Assembly: GCA_019693395.1 (NCBI GenBank)
Contig: JAAMXP010001006.1
Location: forward strand, 1-12,005
Reading direction: 5' to 3'
Length of the DNA stretch: 12,005 nucleotides
Origin: Ettlia oleoabundans
Taxonomy: Eukaryota > Chlorophyta > Chlorophyceae > Chlamydomonadales
The position numbers and the translations under genes are program-made. The notes beneath the pieces were generated by a model. That model searched no databases. It was not told the DNA's origin and worked only from the letters and a program-made list of their open reading frames with translations. This document shows, piece by piece, positions 1-8,963 of this stretch. The number at the start of each line of letters is the position of its first letter. Position 1 is the first letter of the stretch.

Positions 1-54
1 CCCCAACCCCAACACACACACCACCACCATCATCACTCCGTAAGCCCTACTCAC

Positions 55-2856
55 ACAGGGATGTGCAGCGCTCTGCCTCGACCGCTGCCAGCGTAGCGTC
101 AGGCGAGAATGACTCAGCCGGGTAGACGGCTGCCGCGCCGCTCACCACGCACGCCATGTTGCCTATCACCATACCAAAACAGTGGTAGAGGGGCACAGGG
201 ATGCACACCCTGCAAAGAAAGATAGCGAGGAAGGGGTAGGCGGGCCTGATCTGTTGTTTCTGCAAGGTGCAAAGTGTTTCACTTGGTTGGGGACTCGTGA
301 GAAAAGCTGAACGGCGCCCTTCCTCGGTGCACACGTGCAAGCTTAGGCACCCATAAATGCACAGGCACAGATGCTGCCCTTTTCCCCACCTGTCCCTGTC
401 CGTGTAGAGGCAGGTTCGGGCGATGAACTGCGCATTGTTGAGGATGTTGCGGTGTGAGAGGGTGGCGGCCTTTGGAAAACCGGTAGTCCCTGCAGCAACC
501 AAGCCGACACATGGCGGCGTCCATTAAGGAGCAATGCATGGCGATACAGCAGACAAGAGGGAGGGCTGGAGGAGAGATCCGGGGAGTCTACAACTACTCC
601 CTGAGGCAGCTTGATGGACGAGTATCAGGGAAATGTTGCAGTGCGTTGTAGGCACATCCCTATGCCAGGTGACAGGTACCAGAGGTGTACTGTATGTTGA
701 TGGGGTCCTGCGGCAGCAGCTGCGCCTGCCGCTCCGCTAGTGCTGCTGCAAGTGCTGGTCCGCTGTCCGCAGCACACAAGGCATGCCAGCTCAGGTAGCC
801 TGCAGCAAACAAGGTGGCGGTGGCAAATGGCAGCAAGAGTGGGAGGAAAAAGAAAGTTGGTCTGGAACGGGAGGTGGCAAAGGTTGCGAGCGGGCAGAAC
901 GCGGCACATGCTGGCCGGGAAGTTAAGGAACGTTAGATGTTGGCTATGAGTAAGCCAGAGCCCGTCCGAGCACTTACAACTGCACCCTACATTACTAATT
1001 CACATTCAGAAACGTGGTCTCCTAGCAGTAACCTGCCCCGCACCAGAGGCACCTCTGACCTCTGTACCCATGCTGTCTTCCTCCCCCTCCCAAGCTGGCG
1101 CCACACCTTCATGTGCAACTAAACTGTGGTAATAACACAGGGCCCCCAGCCCGCCCCCCTTCTCACCTCCCAGGGTTCCCTCCCCCATCAAATAATGACG
1201 CCCTGCGCCTCAGCGCAGCACAGGCAATCTCCCCAGCCCTGCGTACCCCCCTCACCTTCAGGAGTGTCCCCCTCCTCTGCGATGAGCACCTTACGCCGCA
1301 GCATCGGCGCCTCCTCAGCTCGTAGCGCATCCAACATTTCAACAAAGCTGCGGCTGCCTGACTTGGGTCCTGGCGACATGACCAGCATGCTCATGCCAGC
1401 CTGGCGCAGCGCATACGCCAACTCAGCGGAGCGATAGGCGGGGTTCACGTTGACCTGCATGTCGGAGCAGAAAAATGGCGTCCACGACTTGCGGGGCCGG
1501 AGGGGCTTATGTACTGCTTCCCTCGTCAACCGTCCGTGTGCTAGTCAATCGGGCACCCTGCAGCCTAAGCTAAGCCCTGTATTACACCAGCCACCCCATT
1601 ATGTCAATCAGCCACCCCACTGGCACCTTCCAATCAGGAACGATCCTCTTTACGCCTGGCCGGGCATACCGCTGGCGTAACAAGCGGCAGGTCTCAGGCA
1701 GGCCTCACCAGTATGGCACCAATCTTAGCGGTGGCAAACTGCAGCACAGCCCACTCTGCACAGTTTGGGGCCCAGATGCCCACACGCTCCCCCTTCTGCA
1801 GCCACACAGAGACATACAGATAAACATACATATATAGCACAGATGCAGCACATAGACGCGTGTCTATATATTAAGCAACAACAAGTCCAAGCACACGCCT
1901 CAGGCGCGCGTTGCCAGGCCAGCGGTACCTTGATGCACACATTTTGTTGCATCCACAACCAACTGCAGCCTCCAGGAGAGCAGGCAGCACCCACCTGCAC
2001 CCCCCAGGACAGCAGGCCCCTGGCTGCCTCCTCCACTTGCGCGTGAAATCGGCGGTAAGTCAGCTTCACTCTCTGGTGCAGGCTGACCAGGGCATCGTTG
2101 TCGGGGAATGCCTGTATGCCAGCAGGCAGGCAGGGAGCAGGCACACGAGTGGGTGGGTAGGCTAGCATGGACAAGCCACGTGCCTTACAGCAACAACACA
2201 CACCCAGACATTTCCACCTGCACAGCAGTTCATGAGTATGGCATGGCAGTACAGTGCTCGCCTTGGCGGTACGGTCCAGGCACTGCCCAATTGTTTCCTC
2301 CAAAAGCGGAACGTCCGTGGCCCCTTTCACGTAAGAAAGCTCCGCCGCCGCTTGCTGCCCATTCTGCTGCTGCGCTACTGGGCTGTCTGACGAGGTAAAC
2401 GCGGCTGCAGGGAGGGTGTGTGGTGATTGAACCAAGCATAAAGAAGCAACGGGACCGCCGGGAGGCGGGGAGGGCTGGTGGGGTGGCGGGAAAGTGGCAG
2501 ATGGATAGGTGGCAACAATGGCTGGCCTGAAAGGAAAACCAAATCATTACTGGGGCATATGTGGTTGACAGTGGAGAAATTCCTGTCGATCACAGCAGCT
2601 TTGTTCGCAGGCTGCAACCAAAGCTGAGGGAACAACCGACGCTGTCCCGCACCCCTCAACCCCCCTTGCCCGCACCTGTGCCCTTGTTCAACACTGCGTT
2701 GCCTCCACTAGGTGCGCCTGCATGCATGCGTGAGGTGCGCCTGCCCCTGCATGTGCCCGAAGCAACATCGTGCCGTTGCCGCAGAAAGCGACGCTCGCTG
2801 ACGCCACCCGCCGCCGCCGCTGCAGCAATGCGCGGCTGCTGCAGTGCGCCCAGCAT
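55..2856 (-). CDS. ACSF2: ACSF2-type medium-chain acyl-CoA synthetase, 5' eight exons (partial)
   Basis: This enzyme of the AMP-binding (ANL) superfamily activates fatty acids to acyl-CoA through an acyl-adenylate. Coding exons on the minus strand are 2856-2676, 2404-2262, 2111-1995, 1795-1709, 1454-1256, 799-680, 489-390 and 209-55. They join in frame to about 367 residues, against roughly 600 in the family, so the C-terminal third is off the left edge. Seen: an Arg-rich start with few acids (residues 1-45), [11 protein letters not shown], then [15 protein letters not shown], then VNVNPAYR. The adenylate P-loop is TSGTTGFPK (about 281-289), followed by LSHRNILNN and VPLYHCFGM (about 321-329). 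The order and spacing match ACSF2 rather than long-chain synthetases. The N-terminus looks like a mitochondrial presequence (inferred). The ATG at 2856 is the only ATG before the presequence; the frame stays open upstream to about 3096 without another. The second intron starts with GC. The last exon ends at a GTGAGT donor, so the gene continues to the left. Confidence 0.9.
800..1255 (-). other. Intron 5 of the acyl-CoA synthetase gene (456 bases)
   Basis: This is the longest intron of the gene. The donor is GTGAGG directly below 1256 and the acceptor CAG lies at 800-802. The two exons join through a split Gly codon and read [15 protein letters not shown], the length expected for the variable loop before the P-loop in this family, so no exon appears to be missing. 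I see no RNA gene, repeat family or credible ORF inside; the middle part (about 1060-1260) is pyrimidine-rich on the plus strand. Confidence 0.8.
1852..1867. repeat. Short inverted repeat in intron 3 of the synthetase gene
   Basis: ATAGAC (1852-1857) and GTCTAT (1862-1867) are reverse complements with a four-base centre (GCGT), next to an AT-rich TATATA-like stretch at about 1829-1835 and 1866-1871. It sits inside intron 3 (1796-1994). A 6-bp stem is short and may be chance; no function is claimed. Confidence 0.35.
2112..2261 (-). other. GC-AG intron in the acyl-CoA synthetase gene
   Basis: The exon ends at 2262 with AAG and the intron begins GCGAGC; it ends with CAG at 2112-2114. Both flanks are phase 0 and join as DRTAK to AFPDNDALV, which keeps the gap-free spacing expected between the GQCLD motif and the P-D/E-x-x-ALV motif of ACSF2 proteins. 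A GT lies nine bases further in (after AGCACT), also in phase 0, but it is a poor donor and would insert Ala-Ser-Thr. The other introns of this gene that can be read at their donors begin with GT. Confidence 0.75.
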
Positions 2857-3746
2857 GGCTTGGTCTATTGCGCGACTGCCGGCGTCAACGGTTCGCCGCC
2901 GTAGTTGGCTGATCGCCTTGCTGGTGGTGCTTGAACGCGGGGGGCGCCCCTTCAAAAGCACCGCGGGTGCACAGCAAAGGGATGATCGCAATGAAACACG
3001 CAAAAGGGACACCCGATCTGGACGGCCTGCCGCGCCCCGCAGCTTAGGGTCAAAAAAGCGCTGCAGCCGCGTGGCGTCCGAGCAGCTTGTGTGGTTTTAT
3101 CGTCATCTGCAACTACCCAAGCTCCTTTAGCGTCTTACTGTCGATAGGGGTCCCCACGTGCATGCTGGCTGAAACCCTAAGCCGCCACCCGTCACCGCCG
3201 GGGCCGCCATTTGGCACGCTCCCTACTCACTGGATCACTGAATACTGCATCTCATGGAAGGTTCAGGAGTGCAGTTGAGAAGCCACATCTGATTGTGTGG
3301 AATGAAGTTTAATGGGCGGAGAGGTGGCAATGGATCCCGCAGCCAGGCCCACCAGGGGCCACTGTCGCAGCGGCACAGCGGGCCTGACGCATTCTAAAGG
3401 GTATGACTGGGTTTGACTCTCGTAGTCAATATTGCTGAGCGTCCCACGGCAAATCAATGTTCCTGCTCTGCAATCTGCCATGTGTGTACTTCATGTATGT
3501 CTGGATTTCACTACACGCCAGGGCTACTGCCAGCACGTGCACCCGCCTGGCTATCGGCTGGGGCACCCTTCACATATGCTCGTTGTGCGGATTTTTTTGA
3601 AATCCCAGTCCAGTTGCGCACGCTTTCACGAAATCCCCAATCTTGGTAGATGTATTTAGACTGACATCATAATCAGAACACCTCAATTGGTTCGTCATCT
3701 CGAAAATCTCGGCCTAAAGACAGACAGCGCCCGTCAGTCCACATTG
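2857..3746 (-). promoter_or_regulatory. Upstream region of the acyl-CoA synthetase gene
   Basis: This 890-base stretch lies between the synthetase start codon (2856, minus) and the probable polyadenylation signal of the reductase gene (3747-3751). It must hold the synthetase 5' UTR and promoter, because both genes run on the minus strand in tandem. I found no clear TATA box, no tRNA and no ORF with recognisable protein motifs. The reading frame of the first exon stays open up to about 3096 but contains no ATG. From about 3480 leftward to 4080 the DNA is visibly more AT-rich than the gene bodies. Confidence 0.5.
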
Positions 3747-3751
3747 TTACA
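3747..3751 (-). terminator. Candidate TGTAA polyadenylation signal of the reductase gene
   Basis: TGTAA on the minus strand is the usual chlorophyte polyadenylation signal, and this is the first one downstream of the reductase stop codon. The distance (about 540 bases) makes the assignment plausible but not certain. Confidence 0.45.
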
Positions 3752-3935
3752 AGGGTGTTATCATATCAACAATAGCAACAGGAGCTTATCATGGCCCTCA
3801 AGGGCACCCGAAAAACTGGGGAGGTCGACTCAAAACTAACGAATTGGGACTGACATGAAAGACTGAACAAGCGCCGAGCGCAGTGGCGGCTGGCCCCGTT
3901 AAAATTTGCTCCGCAGCGGGAAAGTAAAAAGAAGA

Positions 3936-3956
3936 GCACTGCAGGAAGAGCAGTGC
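3936..3956. repeat. Hairpin, 7-bp stem and 7-base loop
   Basis: GCACTGC (3936-3942) and GCAGTGC (3950-3956) are perfect reverse complements around AGGAAGA. It lies in the presumed 3' UTR of the reductase gene. It could form in RNA; no role is evident. Confidence 0.4.
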
Positions 3957-3981
3957 AGCGTTATCAAAGCACACAAGGCTG

Positions 3982-4007
3982 GCAGTTATTGGTGCAGTTA
4001 TTGGTGC
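3982..4007. repeat. Tandem repeat of a 12-base unit
   Basis: GCAGTTATTGGT occurs twice back to back (3982-3993 and 3994-4005), followed by the start of a third copy. It is a recent small duplication in the presumed reductase 3' UTR. Confidence 0.8.
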
Positions 4008-4286
4008 GAAGAGCACAGTTTTTTATATGCTAGGCATGCAAGCAGGAGGTGAGAGATGAGACAACATGTCAACTACAGACGATGGGTGGGCCTGCAAGCC
4101 GCCGCTGTCTGGGGAACAAGTGCTGGACTGAGGATAAGGCGGGGCTCATCGGCAGCTCAGCCTCACAACAGCCGGCTGGGCCAAGAGGCAAACGGCACAT
4201 CGGTCACTGGCACGCTGGCATGCACGCTGATTGTTACGGATGCGTCCCGACATTGGTGAGGGAGTATCAAGTCCTGATTGTACTGC

Positions 4287-7200
4287 TCAGGACAGCCAGA
4301 CGTCCCGCTGGTACCGCCCCTCCTCCGCCAGCTTGGACAGGTAGGCAGCAGCCGCCTCGGCGCCCTGGCCCTGCCCCGCCTCAATGATATGCAGCAGCTG
4401 TCGTTCAACAGCCCCCGCCATGGACCTCGCATCGCCGCACACGTAGAAGTGGGCCCCATCCTGCAGCAGACGCCATACAGCCTCGCCGCTCTCTGCCAGC
4501 CGGTCCTGAACATAAACCTTCTTGGCCTGCACCAGCAAGGAACACCACGGCAGTGATGTGCGAGGCGTAAGGGAACGGAGCGGCGGAGAGGTGGGGGCAT
4601 GGCATCAAAGAGTGATGACGTCAGCTCGGCCTGTGTTTGCCTTGGTTGCCATCCCCAGCACGCCTGCTTTCTCAGATGGCGGTCACCTTGACAAACACAG
4701 CACACACGCACCGGCACAACTGTCTTTAGTGGCCAATGCATAGGCACCCTGCTTGATTTATGGACCACCACCATTTCCCTTCACACACCTGTTCCCGGGA
4801 GAAGGCTGTGTGCAGCGTCAGCTTCCCCTCAGCTGCCCACCCCTCCAGCAGCTGCCCATACAGGAAGTCCTGGTCGCGGCGGCGACACCCAAAGTAGAGC
4901 ACGCAGGGACCAAAAGTAGTATTGGTCGCCTGCAGTAGAGTGGCAACATTGGCGGAAAAGGCGATAAGGGGCGGTGCATGCAAGACTACAGCTGCTGGTC
5001 TGCAGAGACTAGCACAGGGTGCCCAGAAAAGTCAGCTACAAGGAAGAGGTCCGCAGAAATGCCAGCCACCCGCATTTAGTCATGAATTTACAATCCACCA
5101 CTAGCAATCTACCATTTCACCACCCATCCACCCACCCACCCACCTGTGCCTGCAGTATGCGGTGCTGCATGAAGGACCTGAAGGGAGCCAGCCCGGTGCC
5201 GGGACCCACCATGATAATGGGGGTGGCAGGGTCACAGGGCAGCCTGCGGTAAGGGTGCAGCATAGCACAGCGCAACATGTAATCAGCCAACGGTGACGTT
5301 TAGGGTGGAGGGTGAGCTGGCAGCATGCCGCCCACACAGTGAAGCATCGTACAAGCACACAGTTGAACTTGCTGACAGCAAGGCGTAAACAGACCATACC
5401 CACCTGAAATCTGGGTTGTTGTGTATGTAGACCGGCACCTCCTGCCCCTCCGCCAGCCGTTCACCCAGGTAGGTGGAGCACACACCCAGCCGCTCAGCAC
5501 CCAAGCTGGTGTAGCGCACCAGAGCCACAGTGGCCTGCACACGCTGCGGGTGCTCCAGCTGCGGACCAGGAGAGATGCAGAGGCAGCGAGAGGGCAGGCG
5601 GGTAGGTAAGAGAGGGGCAGATAAGCTGGCGGGGAGCAAGAGGAAGGTGCATGCTGGGTCAGAGCGTGCTCAGGGTGGTGGGCCCTCATTGCGAGCCACT
5701 GCTTTACAAAGCAGAGCAGCGATCTGAACTCAAGCAGCGGGCTGGTGAGCACCCAGCCAACTCGCCCTACTAACCCTCTCCACTGCAGCTCTATCACCCA
5801 TTCCCCACCCTGCTTGCCATCCCAACCCCTCCCAGCCTCAGTTGTATGCAAATCCAACCCCAATCCCCCCTGCAGGCCCCCACCTGCGAGGATGAGATGG
5901 AGTAGAGGCGCGGCTGCAGCTGGCGCAGCGTGCCCAGCAGCTCAGCGGCGCCAAGCTGCCAGCAGGGGGCAGGAGGAAAGTCGCGCAGCACATCCACCAC
6001 ATGCCGCGGGGCCAGGTAGGCCTCTGCCGCCGAGGTGTCTGCCAGGAGTGCTGCCAGGCGCTGCAGGGGGCATTCAGGAGGGAATGGCAGGTGAAGCAGA
6101 TGGGAGGTATTGCAGAGAGAAGGAGGGGATGTGAGAGGGAGGGCGCAGCGTGCAGTGAAAGTGCCTGTGCGGAAAGAAGATGAGTGTCAAGATGACAGGC
6201 AATGAATGGCACAAAGCAAGGCACCAATCATGACTGACACAACCTCGACTGCTTCACACTGTTGAGGACAAGAGCTGGTGGCAAGCCTGCTGGTTCAGGC
6301 CCCTGCTAATGTTGAGCCACCGCCCACCCACCTCTAGGCGGTCCACGATGCATCCCTGTGAGCACAGCTCCTCATGTACCGCCGCAACCGCCGCTGCAGC
6401 TGCCCCCGCTGCCGACGCTGGATCCCCGTCGCCACTCAGCTCAGACGCGCTGTCAGCCGCCTTGACGTGCTGCCGAGTTGCCTTGCCCTTGACCCTGCCC
6501 TTGATGCCGCCGCCCCCCTGGCCCAATGCCGAGCCAATCACACCGCCGCCAAGCAGCTCGTGTCCAGCAACCAGCTGCTTGCCTGCCGCGGACAGCTTGG
6601 TGTGCAGCAGCCGCAGCAGCTCTGGCTTGGGCTGGCGCAGGTCGTAGCAGCGGGCTAGCGCGTCACGGAGGGGCAGCGAGGTGGCGCCAGCTGGCAACAG
6701 CGGGTCGGCGTAATGCCAGCCTGGCACCTGCACCAGCAGCCCGCCCTCCGTGCCCAGCACGCGCAGCAGCTCTTCCACCGCCTGCATGGGAGATACAAAC
6801 GTTGTGGATGAGAAAGGCCAACAAGAGAAGGGGGAAGAGGTATAAAATAAATGGTGCATAACTATGGGGTACAAATCAGAACGGAAAGATTGTGAAAAGA
6901 TAAACATGCAACTGGCCGGGCAAACACGGCACGTGGTTGGGGAGAGCCGCTGAGATGTGCGCAGGAGCACAAAGGGCAGTGAGCACGTTACACACACCTA
7001 TACGACAGCCAACCACACATACATACCTGTGGACAGTTGGAGGGCCACACCCCCAGCGCGTCTCCAGGTGTGTGCTCCAGCCCCGAATCTCCCAGGTCAA
7101 TCTCCACCCTCACTGTGTTCTTGTCGTCGGCGGTGGTCAGGGTACACAGGCCCTCAACCGCCACCACACGTCCCATGTAGGGCCGGAACTTGCCCCACCT

Positions 7201-8594
7201 GCATCAGAAGCACAGGCACGTTGCAGGCACGTGGATAACGTAGGCACACACGCAAATGAGTCCACAAACGTGCCAGGGAGAACCAGGATGGGAGCACGGG
7301 GCAAACGGGACGTTCGCAGCAGGTTTGGGACTAGTAGGGAGGGGGCGATGGCCTTGCAGACAGAAGCCACTAGCTTCCGGACCTCATACCCGATTTTCTG
7401 CGCATGCCTGAGCCTGAGATGCTTGCCTGCACCCCACCTGCCCACACCCCAATGCCCCGCACCTCTTGGCATGGGTTGCACCGCCCTCTGCCACTGGCGC
7501 AGCCGCCCCTAGCACAGCGCTGCCCCCGAACTCTGCCACGGTTTTCAGTGGCAGCGTGGGCAGCACGCTGAGCACGGTTTCAATCCAGCTGTCAATAGCC
7601 TTGAAATCCTCTCGGTTCACGTCCACCCGCGGGGCCAGACGGCGGCCTCCCAGCGCCTCCAATCGGGCATCCAGAGTGCGACCACAGCGACAGAAATGCT
7701 GGTACGACCTGGTCACACACAGGGAGGACAGGTATGATTCGCAGACACAGGCGGGGCAGGCAGACCCAGCAAGGGGAAGCGGGGCACGTCAACACCTTGA
7801 AGCTGTTGACGGCCTACACAGAGGAGGGCAATGCAAACAAGCAGCCCTGTCCAGCATTATGCTGCGGCGCCGACACCCAAATGCACCCCTCGATTTACCT
7901 TGCTCCTGCACAAACCACTAGTAATCTCCACAAAACTGCTGCAGTCTTCCCCTCTCTTTTTCGTGAAGCAGACCTGGTAGTCCCTGGCTCACCTGTCACC
8001 CAGGGCGCAAACGGAGAAGTGCAAGGCGCCGTCTAGTTGCGGCGCGCCGCTGCCCGCCAGCCAGTCACAGAATTCGCGGGCCTCTGTGGGCGGCACACCA
8101 TCCCCCTGAGTAGAGCACACCACTAGCAGTGCCTGCTGCGCTGCCATGTTGGGTAGTCCATCAGGGAGGTCTGCCATGTCAAGCGCGACGGGCCAGTAGG
8201 CAGCGCCGCCCTCCACGCCCCGTAGTGCCTCGCACGCACGCTCCGCCACCTCCTTGCTGAAGCCGTACTCTGTGCCGTACAGCACCGTGACGGGTTTGGC
8301 GTTGGAAGGGGCGGCTGCGGTCGCATCAGGCTTTGAAGCAGCGCCGCTGGCGTCCGCTGCTGCTGCCGCCACCGTTGGTTGCCTTAGGTAAGCTTCAAAG
8401 CTAGTCGCTGCGTACTGCCGCTGCGCTTGCGCCGCTTTCTTTCCCACTTCCTTGTCGCGCAAGTACGCGTCAAAGTTCGTAGCGGTCGCCTCTGGGCGCA
8501 AACGAGCCGGCCGCCGGACCAGCCAAAGTGTGGCTGCTCCCGCCACAGTGGCAGCGGCCAACGCCAAGGCTCGACGATCACTGGAATCAAGCAT
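4287..8594 (-). CDS. Membrane-anchored NADPH diflavin reductase (P450 reductase / CysJ family), nine exons, complete
   Basis: The enzyme would pass electrons from NADPH through FAD and FMN to a membrane acceptor, probably a cytochrome P450 or another heme protein. Exons on the minus strand are 8594-7993, 7708-7463, 7198-7027, 6781-6332, 6060-5884, 5558-5404, 5243-5144, 4929-4789 and 4526-4287, together 2283 bases or 760 residues. Seen in order: hydrophobic anchor at about 9-26, then Arg-rich; duplicated ATxFxAYLR (38-46, 63-71); FMN domain with [10 protein letters not shown] (106-115), [10 protein letters not shown] (160-169) and LGDRSYQHF (198-206); [15 protein letters not shown] (541-548, FAD); GVCSTYL (574-580); [10 protein letters not shown] (614-623, NADPH); [17 protein letters not shown] and KVYVQ (NADP 2'-phosphate site); YVCGDAR (709-715); C-terminal RYQRDVWLS. 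The P450-reductase catalytic Ser, Cys and Asp correspond to S544, C711 and D756. An extra Gly/Ala-rich segment lies at about 418-475. Algal sulfite reductase normally uses ferredoxin, so a CysJ role is unlikely (inference). The start is the first in-frame ATG after a stop. Confidence 0.93.
5123..5141 (-). repeat. GGGT repeat / possible G-quadruplex at a splice donor
   Basis: On the minus strand four GGG tracts (5139-5141, 5135-5137, 5131-5133, 5123-5125) are separated by loops of 1, 1 and 5 bases. They begin two bases inside the donor of reductase intron 7 (exon end at 5144, intron GTGGGT). The pattern fits the standard G-quadruplex rule and would lie in the pre-mRNA. Confidence 0.6.
5559..5883 (-). 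other. Intron 5 of the reductase gene (325 bases)
   Basis: The donor GTGGGG lies just below 5884 and the acceptor CAG at 5559-5561. Both flanks are phase 0 and join SISSSQ to [11 protein letters not shown], as in related reductases. Nothing else is recognisable inside it. Confidence 0.85.
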
Positions 8595-8682
8595 GCCGCT
8601 CAGCCACCTCCAAGGCACGCCGGCACTGCAGGAAGGAAGTGAAGCGTTCACCTAGACGTGTGCGTTGCAGCTTCTCCTCCAT
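8587..8682 (-). CDS. Possible upstream ORF overlapping the reductase start
   Basis: An ATG at 8682 opens a 31-codon frame that ends at TGA 8587-8589, overlapping the first codons of the reductase in another frame. If transcribed it would limit reductase translation. However, the TATA-like box sits only about ten bases before this ATG, so the mRNA may begin downstream of it. The peptide has no recognisable motif; it is listed as a possibility only. Confidence 0.2.
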   Translation of the reverse strand: MEEKLQRTRLGERFTSFLQCRRALEVAERHA

Positions 8683-8963
8683 GCACTAGCATATACCCAG
8701 CGTAATGAACCTGACGGGCATTCCCCTCTCCGCTGCCAAATGCTGCGTGCTGCGCAGCTGGCGTAGCGCCGGGCACGAAATGGCGCACAATCGAGGTTTA
8801 GCGCCCCCTCATTTGTCTGCAGAGCATAGGCGCATTGTCGGGCGCTGCGCTGTCTCAGTCAGCGCAACGGTGGGCTGCGGGTTTCGAGTGGGGTCCGATG
8901 GCGCTTGGCACTTAGCTAGCCGGCCTCAGAAGTTTGGACTCAGATTGAGGCCAGGAATTTGGG
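8595..8963. promoter_or_regulatory. Divergent (head-to-head) promoter region
   Basis: About 370 bases separate the reductase ATG (8594, minus) from the tentative start of the plus-strand gene (8964), so both promoters and 5' UTRs must fit here. On the minus strand a TATA-like GGGTATATGC lies at about 8689-8698, some 100 bases before the reductase ATG. A transcription start 25-30 bases below it, near 8660-8670, would leave a 5' UTR of about 70 bases. No equally clear TATA box is seen for the plus strand. Confidence 0.55.

Larger units (their letters stand above)
3747..4286 (-). other. Probable 3' UTR of the diflavin reductase gene
   Basis: The stretch follows the TGA at 4287-4289. Going downstream on the minus strand, the first TGTAA lies at 3747-3751 (TTACA on plus), giving a 3' UTR of roughly 550 bases, which is normal for chlorophytes. 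Inside it are a 7-bp hairpin (3936-3956) and a two-copy tandem repeat (3982-4005). No coding motif is visible. Confidence 0.5.

Noticed and set aside
1..40. CA/CCA-rich start of the window
   Set aside because: Short simple-sequence tract within the intron following the last visible synthetase exon; no further structure.
2561..3130. Open frame of 189 codons on the plus strand
   Set aside because: It is antisense to the first exon and upstream region of the synthetase gene, with biased Pro/Arg content and no motif; the minus-strand reading continues into a well-supported gene.
3044..3180. Telomere-like TTAGGGT (3044-3050) and AAACCCTAA (3172-3180)
   Set aside because: Single copies in opposite orientation, with no array; consistent with chance.
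5300..5863. Open frame of 187 codons on the minus strand
   Set aside because: It runs through exon 6 of the reductase in the wrong frame and through intron 5. The other frame carries the family motifs.
4287..8594. Naming the reductase as assimilatory sulfite reductase flavoprotein (CysJ)
   Set aside because: The membrane anchor and the P450-reductase-like FAD/NADPH half do not fit, and algal sulfite reduction normally uses ferredoxin.
8797..8804. E2F-like TTTAGCGC in the divergent promoter
   Set aside because: One mismatch to the TTTSSCGC consensus, no second site, and a GC-rich background makes it weak evidence.
8875..8900. GGGTTTCGAGT, resembling a tRNA T-arm
   Set aside because: No matching acceptor stem, anticodon arm or D-arm could be found around it on either strand.
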